Positions 34,372 to 42,562 of a DNA stretch of 64,000 bases are shown in pieces (the first letter of the stretch is position 1; each line of letters opens with the position of its first letter). The position numbers and the translations under genes are program-made. The notes under the pieces are model-generated. The model saw nothing but the letters and a program-made list of their open reading frames with translations. It was not told where the DNA came from and ran no database searches. The DNA is from an uncultured Winogradskyella sp. (GTDB lineage: Bacteria > Bacteroidota > Bacteroidia > Flavobacteriales > Flavobacteriaceae), in NCBI RefSeq assembly GCF_947498345.1, contig NZ_CANMJY010000003.1, positions 248,001 through 312,000 on the forward strand, in the 5' to 3' direction.

Positions 34372-35040
34372 CTATTTAATAATATTTGATTGAATTACTG
34401 TTTCTACTTCTTCTAATAATCTTTCTCTTTTCTTTTTACCCCCAAAATAAAAATGAATACCCACTCCCGCTCTAAAGAAGTTTATATTATTTTCTTCTTG
34501 TATAATAGGGTTAGTCTCATTAGAAAAAACAAAATTATATTCGCCAAATAATTTTACCCCTACCTTTTCTATAACAATAAACTCTATACCTGCACCTCCT
34601 TGAATTTTTGCTCCTGTATTTTCAAAATAATTAGCCGCATTATAGCCATAGCCCCCATAAACATAAGGACTTATACTATTAAATGGTGTTATTAAATATT
34701 CTAAGTTTAAATCAAAAGACATAAATCCCTCATTATACTCATCATTAAAAGCCAGATTGTATTTGTTATAAGTAAAACTAATAGCTAAATGCTCTGTAAC
34801 AAATCGTTTATAACCTAGTCTTGAGTATATTTCAAATTCGGGTTTAGTAAAATCACCACTAAGAAGTGATGAGCCAATTGCGGCATCTATTGTATTTGTG
34901 CCTCTTAAATTATAAAATTCTAATTTTCTATATTTTAATTTATTGTCATTACTACTTTCTTCTTCTTGTGCATTTACAAAGCTTAGCCCAAAAATAGTGA
35001 ATACAACTAATAGAAAAACGCACTTATATTTGATAATCAT
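34372..35040 (-). CDS. Outer-membrane beta-barrel protein
   Basis: A 222-residue exported protein: signal peptide ending SFVNAQ and alternating aromatic strands typical of small barrels (AISFTYNKYNLAF, ISPYVYGGYGYNAANYF, VGVKLFGEYNFVFS, FFRAGVGIHFYFG). The last 20 residues are charged and follow the barrel. It resembles the barrel proteins found near curli-assembly (CsgG) genes in Bacteroidota, but no csg gene is adjacent. Function unknown. Confidence 0.75.
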   Translation of the reverse strand: MIIKYKCVFLLVVFTIFGLSFVNAQEEESSNDNKLKYRKLEFYNLRGTNTIDAAIGSSLLSGDFTKPEFEIYSRLGYKRFVTEHLAISFTYNKYNLAFNDEYNEGFMSFDLNLEYLITPFNSISPYVYGGYGYNAANYFENTGAKIQGGAGIEFIVIEKVGVKLFGEYNFVFSNETNPIIQEENNINFFRAGVGIHFYFGGKKKRERLLEEVETVIQSNIIK

Positions 35041-35144
35041 ATAACCTTAATTAGCAAATAAGTTGACGTCATTTAAGATAATGGAGCTGCACAATATAGA
35101 AAAATATTCTTCAAATCATAAAAAAATCTAAGATTAACGGTAAT

Positions 35145-35178
35145 AAAAAAAGGATAAAACACAAAACTGTTTTATCCT
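35145..35178 (-). terminator. Terminator of 45-aa secreted peptide gene
   Basis: AGGATAAAAC (35151-35160) pairs with GTTTTATCCT (35169-35178); on the minus strand it is followed by a T run. Confidence 0.7.
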
Positions 35179-35227
35179 ATAAACTCTTAAATGGCAATAA
35201 TGCCTTATTTTATAATCTTATAAATTT

Positions 35228-35365
35228 TTAAGATTCTGTCTGTAGCTCTGGTTGAACATTTACAACATTGTCCTTAACAACATCTTTTATGTCTTCGGAA
35301 TTATCCTGAGATAGAATTAAAGTCGCACCCACAAGAATAGCTACGCTTAGTAGTAACTTCTTCAT
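35228..35365 (-). CDS. 45-aa exported peptide
   Basis: A short gene with a clear signal peptide (MKKLLLSVAILVGATLILSQ) followed by an acidic 25-residue tail (DNSEDIKDVVKDNVVNVQPE...). It has a TAnnTTTG promoter box upstream (35393) and a terminator downstream (35145), so it looks like a complete small transcription unit. Family and function unknown. Confidence 0.65.
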   Translation of the reverse strand: MKKLLLSVAILVGATLILSQDNSEDIKDVVKDNVVNVQPELQTES

Positions 35366-35613
35366 TTTAACAAATATTGATTAATAGCATTACAAACATA
35401 CTAAATTAACCCTATGGAAAAACGATAGTTACCTGTTTTTTGCTAACAATTAACAGGCTTTTCGACAATAAGACAATTGTAATCGACGAACGACACAGAT
35501 ACACAATTTAAAACTAATCCTTCTACGTGTAGTTACTTATATATTTAGATAAAAAACTTTATATAAATCCGTCTTTATCCCTAAAAAAGAGTCTATTATT
35601 TTAGATCTAACCA
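35366..35613. other. Intergenic region before glutamine synthetase III
   Basis: Contains the promoter of the 45-aa peptide gene and AT-rich sequence downstream of glnN. No terminator hairpin with a T run was found for glnN. Confidence 0.4.
35393..35400 (-). promoter_or_regulatory. -7 promoter box for 45-aa peptide gene
   Basis: CAAACATA on the plus strand (TAnnTTTG on the minus strand), 28 bp before the ATG. Confidence 0.5.
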
Positions 35614-37800
35614 TCACTTAGTAAACAAAAGTTCTCTATACTTAGTCAATGGCCAAAGCTCATCATCAATCATTAGTTCTAGTTTATCGCAATGATATCT
35701 AATCGCTTCAAATAGAGATTTTACTTCATTACAATAACCAGCTGCTTTTTTCTCAACATCATCAATCTTATTTAAATTTCTGCGTTGATCAGTCATTTTC
35801 GTTACCAGTGAATTTATGGCTTCTATATGACTAGATATTTGTTCTATGAGCGCGAGTTGCTCCTTTGCAAAATCTTTAAATTTATTGCCGTAAATTGTCT
35901 TTAAACCTGTTACATTCTCAATCAGTATATTTTGATATCGTACTGCTGTCGGTACAATATGATTGCGAGCAATATCACCTAAAACCCTACTCTCTATTTG
36001 AGTATGAAGAATGTACTCTTCCATCTCAATCTCGTAACGTGCTTGAGCTTCAACCTTATTCATAACACCTAAATTTTCAAAAAGCTCTAAAGAAGATTTT
36101 GAGACTTTTACCTTTAAGGCTTCTGGTGTAGTTTTATTATTACTTAAACCACGTTTCTTAGCTTCTTTTTCCCATTCCTCACTATAACCATTACCTTCAA
36201 AAAGAATAGCTTTTGAAGTTTTAATATATTCTCTTAATACATTAAAAATGGCATCATCTTTTTTCATGGTTTTTTTATCTATCAACGCATCAACTTCCAC
36301 TTTGAAATCCATCAATTGCTTTGCAACTATGGTATTTAAAACCGTCATAGGATTAGCGCAATTAGCCGTAGAACCTACAGCTCTGAATTCGAACTTATTA
36401 CCTGTAAAGGCAAATGGTGAAGTTCTATTTCTATCGGTATTATCTAAGAGTATTTCAGGAATTTTACCAACAACATTAAGTTTTAAATCCGTTTTTTCTT
36501 GCGGAGACAACTTTCCTTTGGTGACGGTCTTTAATTCTTCAAGGACTTTGGTGAGTTGCGCTCCTATAAACACAGAAATGATAGCTGGTGGTGCCTCATT
36601 TGCTCCTAATCTATGATCATTACTTGCTGATGCGATTGCGGCTCTCAATAACTCTTCATGGGTTTGAACTGCTTTAATAGTATTAATGAAAAAGGTTAGA
36701 AACTGTAAATTGCTCATAGGTGTTTTACCTGGCGATAAAAGATTGACTCCTGTATCTGTGCTTAAGCTCCAATTATTGTGTTTTCCAGATCCATTGACAC
36801 CTGCAAATGGTTTCTCGTGCAAAAGCACCATAAAACTATGACGCTCGGCAACTTTTTGCATTACATCCATTAATAAGGAGTTATGATCAACTGCTAAATT
36901 GGCTTCCTCGTATATAGGAGCTAATTCAAACTGGTTTGGAGCTACCTCATTATGCCTTGTTTTTACCGGAATACCTAAAAGCATACATTCGTTTTCCAAA
37001 TCCCTCATATATGCCATCGCTCTATTTGGTATTGTACCAAAATAATGATCATCGAGCTGTTGTCCTTTTGCGGGTGAATGCCCTAAAAGTGTACGACCAG
37101 TTAGCACAATATCTGGTCTTGATGTAGCAAGATCATTGTCAATTAAAAAGTATTCTTGTTCCCAACCTAAAGAAGCGTTTACTTTTTTTACGTTTTTGTC
37201 AAAATATTTACAGACATCAACTGCAGCATTATCAACCGCTTGAAGTGCGCGTAAAAGAGGTGTTTTATAATCTAATGCTTCTCCCGTATAGGCTACAAAA
37301 ACTGTTGGAATACATAATGTTGTCCCATAAATAAATGCTGGAGAAGTTGGGTCCCATGCAGTATAACCTCTAGCCTCAAAAGTATTTCTAATACCACCAT
37401 GTGGAAAACTTGAAGCATCTGGCTCTTGTTGTACCAATTGACTACCACCAAATTTTTCAATAGCTAAGCCATCACCTATGGTTTCAAAAAAAGCATCATG
37501 CTTTTCTGCTGTTGCACCAGTTAAAGGCTGAAACCAATGTGTATAGTGTGTTGCTCCTTTAGAAATAGCCCATTCTTTCATTCCTGTAGAGATATGGTCA
37601 GCTATAATACGATTTATCTTTTCTCCTTTTTCAATAGCTTCAACAATACTATCTAAAGCATCTTTGGTGAGATATTGTCGCATTGCTGTTGCATTAAATA
37701 CATTGTATCCAAAAACTTCAGAACGACGTTTATATTCTTCAACTTTTAACGGTTCTCTTTTCAAAGATTCCTTTATAGCATTAAATCTTAATGTTGACAT
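35614..37800 (-). CDS. glnN: Glutamine synthetase type III
   Basis: A 728-residue GSIII enzyme (ATP-dependent glutamate plus ammonia to glutamine). Features: FPHGGIRNTFEARGYTAWDP near the N-terminus, LGWEQEYFLID (catalytic Glu region), VAPNQFELAPIYEEAN, and NGSGKHNNWSLSTDTG (His/Asn ATP site). The length of about 730 residues is typical of GSIII and far longer than GSI or GSII. It is divergent from the GSII gene, with a 169-bp shared promoter region. Confidence 0.95.
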   Translation of the reverse strand: MSTLRFNAIKESLKREPLKVEEYKRRSEVFGYNVFNATAMRQYLTKDALDSIVEAIEKGEKINRIIADHISTGMKEWAISKGATHYTHWFQPLTGATAEKHDAFFETIGDGLAIEKFGGSQLVQQEPDASSFPHGGIRNTFEARGYTAWDPTSPAFIYGTTLCIPTVFVAYTGEALDYKTPLLRALQAVDNAAVDVCKYFDKNVKKVNASLGWEQEYFLIDNDLATSRPDIVLTGRTLLGHSPAKGQQLDDHYFGTIPNRAMAYMRDLENECMLLGIPVKTRHNEVAPNQFELAPIYEEANLAVDHNSLLMDVMQKVAERHSFMVLLHEKPFAGVNGSGKHNNWSLSTDTGVNLLSPGKTPMSNLQFLTFFINTIKAVQTHEELLRAAIASASNDHRLGANEAPPAIISVFIGAQLTKVLEELKTVTKGKLSPQEKTDLKLNVVGKIPEILLDNTDRNRTSPFAFTGNKFEFRAVGSTANCANPMTVLNTIVAKQLMDFKVEVDALIDKKTMKKDDAIFNVLREYIKTSKAILFEGNGYSEEWEKEAKKRGLSNNKTTPEALKVKVSKSSLELFENLGVMNKVEAQARYEIEMEEYILHTQIESRVLGDIARNHIVPTAVRYQNILIENVTGLKTIYGNKFKDFAKEQLALIEQISSHIEAINSLVTKMTDQRRNLNKIDDVEKKAAGYCNEVKSLFEAIRYHCDKLELMIDDELWPLTKYRELLFTK

Positions 37801-37822
37801 AACTGTATGATTTTTAGAATTA

Positions 37823-37830
37823 CAAATCTA
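37823..37830 (-). promoter_or_regulatory. -7 promoter box for glnN
   Basis: CAAATCTA on the plus strand, perfect minus-strand TAnnTTTG, 23 bp before the start. Confidence 0.5.
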
Positions 37831-37969
37831 AAACAAATATTGAATACCCATAAATTTTAAGGGTATTAACAACTGTTAATAAGATTTTTTAGCATTTAAC
37901 CCTATTTTTTTTGGGGTATAATTAATTTTTAATCAAATTTGCCTATCAAAAATTCATAATTCTATTATA

Positions 37970-38992
37970 ATGAGCAAATCAAAATTAGAGTACATTTGGT
38001 TAGATGGCTACAAGCCCACTCAAAACATGAGAAGTAAAACTAAAGTTGAAGACAACTTTAGTGGTAAGTTAGAAGATTGTCCTATCTGGTCTTTTGACGG
38101 AAGTTCTACCCGACAAGCTGAAGGAGGTTCTTCGGATTGTCTATTAAAACCCGTAGCAATTTACCCAGATCCAGCAAGAAAGGATGGTTATTTAGTAATG
38201 ACAGAAGTTTTAAATGCTGACGGAACAGCTCACGAGTCTAATGGAAGAGCAACTATTGAAGATGAAGATAACGACTTCTGGTTTGGCTTTGAACAAGAAT
38301 ACTTTATCATGGATAGAAAAACACAACTACCTTTAGGATTTCCTGTAGGTGGCTATCCTGCACCTCAAGGATTGTATTATTGCTCTGTTGGAGGACGAAA
38401 CACTCATGGAAGGGATTTAGTTGAAGAACATGCAGATCTATGTATTGCTGCAGGTTTAAATTTTGAAGGTATCAACCAAGAAGTAGCTTCCGGACAATGG
38501 GAGTTTCAATTATTTGCTAAAGGCGCTAAAAAAGCTGGAGATGAAATTTGGGTGGCGCGTTATTTATTAGATCGTCTTACTGAAAAATACGGATACTATA
38601 TAGAATACCACCCTAAACCTCTTGGAAAAGATATGGATTGGAATGGTTCTGGTATGCATGCTAACTTTTCTAACACGACTTTAAGAACTTGTGGTAGTCA
38701 AGAAGTTTATGAAAAAATATGTGAAGCATTTAGACCTGTTGTAAAAGAACATATTGCTGTATATGGTGAGTTTAACGACCAACGTTTAACTGGTGATCAC
38801 GAAACAGCATCGATTGACGACTTTAGCTATGGTATATCAGACAGAGGAGCTTCTATTCGAATTCCTATTATTACAGTAGAAAAAGGCTGGAAAGGCTGGT
38901 TAGAAGATAGACGACCAGCATCTAACGGTGATCCTTATAAAATTGCCGGTAGAATTATAAAGACTGTAAAAAGTGCTGATATTACAGCATAA
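37970..38992 (+). CDS. glnA: Glutamine synthetase type II
   Basis: A 340-residue beta-Grasp/catalytic enzyme of the eukaryote-like GSII group: YIWLDGYKPTQNMRSKTKV at the start, IWSFDGSSTRQAEGGSSDC, WFGFEQEYFIMD, EGINQEVASGQWEFQ, the ATP-site GSGMHANFSNTT and the C-terminal RRPASNGDPYKI. It is 170 bp from and divergent to glnN, so both ammonium-assimilating enzymes share one promoter region. A terminator follows. Confidence 0.95.
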   Translation: MSKSKLEYIWLDGYKPTQNMRSKTKVEDNFSGKLEDCPIWSFDGSSTRQAEGGSSDCLLKPVAIYPDPARKDGYLVMTEVLNADGTAHESNGRATIEDEDNDFWFGFEQEYFIMDRKTQLPLGFPVGGYPAPQGLYYCSVGGRNTHGRDLVEEHADLCIAAGLNFEGINQEVASGQWEFQLFAKGAKKAGDEIWVARYLLDRLTEKYGYYIEYHPKPLGKDMDWNGSGMHANFSNTTLRTCGSQEVYEKICEAFRPVVKEHIAVYGEFNDQRLTGDHETASIDDFSYGISDRGASIRIPIITVEKGWKGWLEDRRPASNGDPYKIAGRIIKTVKSADITA

Positions 38993-39017
38993 TATTACTA
39001 GAATTATATATTATTTT

Positions 39018-39054
39018 AATAGCCTTGAGAATAATCTTGAGGCTATTTTTATTT
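39018..39054 (+). terminator. Terminator of glnA
   Basis: AATAGCCT...AGGCTATT hairpin with following T-rich run; its distal part overlaps the stop of the convergent antiporter gene. Confidence 0.8.
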
Positions 39055-39999
39055 TAAAGCTAAGTATATAAATACAATGTATGCGCCAAACAAAAGCATC
39101 CCCTTATATCTCCCTACAACAAACTGTTTAGGGATTAGCATCAAAGGGACTAAAATAGCCGCAAAGGCAATCATCCAAAAAATATTAGTAGATAATATTT
39201 CTGGTGTTTCCGGATTAACCACAATAGGTTTTACAATAGCTGTTAACCCCAATACTGATGCAATGTTAAATATATTAGACCCTATTAAATTTCCTAAAGA
39301 AATCGCCTTTTCCTTTTTAAGCGCAGCAATAACAGAAGCCGCAAGTTCTGGCACACTAGTTCCTATGGCAATTACTGTTACAGATATAGCATAATCACTT
39401 ATACCTACCGCTTTTGCTAATTGTTTCGCTCCTTCAACTAACCATTCCGAACCATAATATAGGCCTGCAACTCCTATTAACAACCAAATCACAATTTTAA
39501 AGTTAGAAACTTGAGCCAAAGCATCGTCGACCTCTTCAAGGTTAGCTTTTGTTGATTTTCTTGAGCCGCGAATTAATATAAAAAGAAAAATGATTAGTCC
39601 AACGAATAATATCACACCTTCAATAGCTGTTAATACTTTGTCATTCTTTAAAAAGTAATACAACACAAAAGATGCTAACATCATCATTGGCCAGTTAAAC
39701 TTATAGAAATCTTTATCTACAGCCAAAGGGGTAATTATTGCAGTAATACCCAAAACCAAACCAATATTAGCTATGTTAGAACCAATTACATTACCTAATG
39801 CTATATCCGAAATTCCATCAAAAGCCGCTTGTAAACTCACCAACAGTTCTGGTGCAGAAGTCGCAAAAGACACTACTGTCATACCTATAACCAGTTTAGA
39901 AATCTTTAGCTTAAAAGACAAACCAACTGATGCTCTTACCAAAAAATCACCGCCAACTACCAACAACGCTAAGCCAGATATAACAAGGAATACACTCAT
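39049..39999 (-). CDS. Calcium/sodium antiporter (YrbG type)
   Basis: A 316-residue CaCA-family exchanger with about ten membrane helices. The two alpha repeats are visible: GMTVVSFATSAPELLVSLQA with GNVIGSNIANIGLVLG, and VIAIGTSVPELAASVIAAL with GNLIGSNIFNIASVLG. These carry the acidic and Asn residues that bind the cations. Full length. Confidence 0.94.
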   Translation of the reverse strand: MSVFLVISGLALLVVGGDFLVRASVGLSFKLKISKLVIGMTVVSFATSAPELLVSLQAAFDGISDIALGNVIGSNIANIGLVLGITAIITPLAVDKDFYKFNWPMMMLASFVLYYFLKNDKVLTAIEGVILFVGLIIFLFILIRGSRKSTKANLEEVDDALAQVSNFKIVIWLLIGVAGLYYGSEWLVEGAKQLAKAVGISDYAISVTVIAIGTSVPELAASVIAALKKEKAISLGNLIGSNIFNIASVLGLTAIVKPIVVNPETPEILSTNIFWMIAFAAILVPLMLIPKQFVVGRYKGMLLFGAYIVFIYLALK

Positions 40000-40110
40000 T
40001 TGTTTAACAGGTATCTAATCTACTCTTTACATTAAATCGCGAAGATAGCATTTCATTTTTAAAGCAAAGAAAAACTAAAAATTTCGTTAAATAACTATTA
40101 TTTTAGTTTC

Positions 40111-40135
40111 ATAACTATAAAAATAGTTATATTTG
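40111..40135 (+). promoter_or_regulatory. BlaI-type operator overlapping promoter
   Basis: A perfect 20-bp dyad ATAACTAT-AAAA-ATAGTTAT (40111-40130) overlaps the -7 box TATATTTG (40128-40135), 30 bp before the blaI-like start. The overlap suits autorepression. Confidence 0.6.
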
Positions 40136-40164
40136 AAATCAAGATCATTTAATTCACAACTCCT

Positions 40165-40524
40165 ATGCAAAAATTAACAAATAAAGAAGAGGAAATTATG
40201 CACATTTTATGGAAGCTCGAAAAAGGGTTTGTAAAAGATGTATTGGCAGAAATAAAAACTGACAAACCACATTATAACACATTATCTACAATAATTAGAA
40301 ATTTAGAAGAAAAGGGTTATGTAGATTACAATGCATACGGAAAAACGCATCAATACTTCCCTATAGTTTCTAAGGAGGATTATAAAAAACGTTTTATGAC
40401 AACTGCTATTGAAAATTATTTTAATAGTTCTTATAAAAATGTAGTCTCATTTTTCGCTAAAGAAGAAAAAATAAGTGTTGACGAGCTTAAAGAAATCATT
40501 GCATTAATTGAAAACAATAAATAA
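40165..40524 (+). CDS. BlaI/MecI-family repressor
   Basis: A 119-residue winged-helix repressor: LTNKEEEIMHILWKLEKGFVKDVLAEI and HYNTLSTIIRNLEEKGYVDY form the DNA-binding domain, and a helical dimerisation tail follows (NYFNSSYKNVVSFFAKEEKI). Usually inactivated by proteolysis through the partner M56 receptor, which lies 2 bp downstream. The operator dyad directly upstream suggests autoregulation. Confidence 0.92.
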   Translation: MQKLTNKEEEIMHILWKLEKGFVKDVLAEIKTDKPHYNTLSTIIRNLEEKGYVDYNAYGKTHQYFPIVSKEDYKKRFMTTAIENYFNSSYKNVVSFFAKEEKISVDELKEIIALIENNK

Positions 40525-40526
40525 TC

Positions 40527-42467
40527 ATGGAATATCTTTTAAAAGCATCTGCTGTAATATTTATATTCTATACTTTCTATAAGTTGTTTTTACAGCGTGA
40601 AACGTTTTTTCAAACCAACCGTTTGTACCTAATTATAGGTTTATTAACTGCATTGTTAATCCCTTTAATTGTTATACCTATTTATATTGAATATACACCA
40701 GCTATAGCAGATAATAACGTGCCAATTTTTGTAGGCGCGGAGGTTCATCAAAATGTAGCAGAACCCACTTATGATATTTCACAAATTATATATGCTGTAT
40801 ATGGTATTGGTTTAGCCTTCTTTTTAGGCAAGCTACTCATAGAGCTTACATCACTTAAATTCTTGTTTAACAAACATCAATATTATAAAAGTGGATCTTA
40901 TGTGTTAATTGAAACTAATAATGACATTCCTCCATTTTCATTCTTTCATTGGATTGTTTATAACCCAAAAAAATATTCGAAAGAAGAATTAAATCATATT
41001 CTAAATCACGAAAAAGCACATGCAAAAGAATTGCACTCAATCGACATTGTCCTAACACAATTGGCATGTGTGCTTTTTTGGTTTAACCCTTTTGTCTGGT
41101 TTTACAAAAAAGAAGTACAACAAAACTTAGAGTTTATAGCAGACAAAAAGGCACAAGATTTTTCTAAATGCGAAAAAAGCTATCAGCTTATATTGTTAAA
41201 GTCTAGCGTTCCAAATCACAAATTTTTAATCACAAATAATTTTTACAATTCACAAATCAAAAAAAGAATAATTATGTTACACAAATCAAAATCAAAAAAA
41301 TTAAACGCCTGGAAGTATTTGTTAATTTTACCTGTATTAGCCCTCTTCTTAATGAGTTTTAACACAAAAGAAATTTTTGTTGAAATTGATGAACCAGCTG
41401 ATCTAAGTGAGGTGGCACCAATTGAAGCTTCAGCACATTTAAACAATTTCTATGATACCATTGAGTTTGATAATAAAACAGAAGCAAAGTCTAAAAACCA
41501 TAGCGCAACAACCTCAAATAATAGTCATAAAAATAACAGCAAATTGATTGCTCAAACTTCTCCAAAAGCACAAAAAAACAGCTCTAATAAATTAGGAGAT
41601 ATTTCTGTTATAGTAATTAGCAAAAATACATCAGATGCAGATTTAGATAAAATCATAGATGAACTAAAAAGAGAAGGACTAACTGTAAAATTTAAAGGTG
41701 TAAAGCGTAATAGTAAAGGAGAAATTACAGCTATTAAGATTGACGCAAAATCAAAAAAATCCAATGCTAGTTACAATGTAAATTCTGACGAAGCGATAGA
41801 TCCCGTAAAAATCGTTTTTGACAAAGATAACAACAGCATTTCAATTGGTAATGAAAACGCAAAACACGGTGTCCACACCTATGTTTATGAAGCTCATACT
41901 GGAGGCAAACACAAAATCAGCAAATCTGGTAGCGGAAATAATGTCTATGTAATCACTGAAGATTATGAATATGAAGATAATAAAGACCATAACACAAAAG
42001 TTATCGTAAAAAGTAATGGTAAAAAAGGAAAAGTAAAGACCATTAAAAGGTCTAAGAATATTGAAGTCATATCTGGAGATGACGATATGGTTGAAATCAT
42101 TGTTGAAGGAGAAGGAGATGAAGAAGAAACCATAATAGTTAATGGAAAAAAGATCCATATCGCCGAGGGAAAAGAAAATGTAGTCGTAAAAGGAAGAGTT
42201 AAGCAGGCTATAGCTAAAAGTATGAATAACGACGATGTCTTTATTATCGAACTAGATGACACTAAGAACAAAATCTTTATTTCTGATGAAGATGGAAAGA
42301 ATCCTTTATTTATTATTGACGATAAAGAGGTGTCTAAAGATGAAATTTCAGATTTAGATCCAGATGACATTGAATCTGTAACTGTACTAAAAGATAAAAG
42401 TGCAATCGAAAAATATGGAGATAAAGCCAAAGACGGTGTTGTCATTATAAAAACAAAAAAGAACTAA
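40527..42467 (+). CDS. BlaR1-like M56 metallopeptidase with TonB plug-like tail
   Basis: A 646-residue membrane peptidase: helices at about 5-22, 33-53, 85-105 and 172-195, gluzincin motif HEKAH (161-165) with Glu202 in NLEFIADKKAQ as third zinc ligand, and another helix at about 265-281. The long C-terminal periplasmic part is rich in Lys/Asp/Glu/Asn repeats (about 300-590) and ends in a TonB plug-like segment (FIIDDKEVSKDEI...DDIESVTVLKDKSAIEKYG...GVVIIKTK). It presumably senses an envelope signal and inactivates the BlaI-like repressor. No beta-lactam-binding transpeptidase domain is visible, so the signal differs from BlaR1 of Gram-positive bacteria. Confidence 0.9.
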   Translation: MEYLLKASAVIFIFYTFYKLFLQRETFFQTNRLYLIIGLLTALLIPLIVIPIYIEYTPAIADNNVPIFVGAEVHQNVAEPTYDISQIIYAVYGIGLAFFLGKLLIELTSLKFLFNKHQYYKSGSYVLIETNNDIPPFSFFHWIVYNPKKYSKEELNHILNHEKAHAKELHSIDIVLTQLACVLFWFNPFVWFYKKEVQQNLEFIADKKAQDFSKCEKSYQLILLKSSVPNHKFLITNNFYNSQIKKRIIMLHKSKSKKLNAWKYLLILPVLALFLMSFNTKEIFVEIDEPADLSEVAPIEASAHLNNFYDTIEFDNKTEAKSKNHSATTSNNSHKNNSKLIAQTSPKAQKNSSNKLGDISVIVISKNTSDADLDKIIDELKREGLTVKFKGVKRNSKGEITAIKIDAKSKKSNASYNVNSDEAIDPVKIVFDKDNNSISIGNENAKHGVHTYVYEAHTGGKHKISKSGSGNNVYVITEDYEYEDNKDHNTKVIVKSNGKKGKVKTIKRSKNIEVISGDDDMVEIIVEGEGDEEETIIVNGKKIHIAEGKENVVVKGRVKQAIAKSMNNDDVFIIELDDTKNKIFISDEDGKNPLFIIDDKEVSKDEISDLDPDDIESVTVLKDKSAIEKYGDKAKDGVVIIKTKKN

Positions 42468-42495
42468 ACCAAATTTCATCAATCAATCAAAACGG

Positions 42496-42532
42496 AAAAA
42501 GTCAAACTATTTTATTTAGTTTGACTTTTTTT
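42496..42532. terminator. Bidirectional terminator
   Basis: AAAAAGTCAAACTA...TAGTTTGACTTTTTTT hairpin between convergent genes. Confidence 0.85.
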
Positions 42533-42562
42533 AGTTTAAAACTATTCAAATATAAAAGACAA

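Noticed and set aside
41963..42445. 160-codon minus-strand ORF opposite the M56 gene
   Set aside because: It lies fully inside the coding region of the plus-strand gene, which has clear motifs; it is an antisense shadow of Lys/Asp-rich codons.
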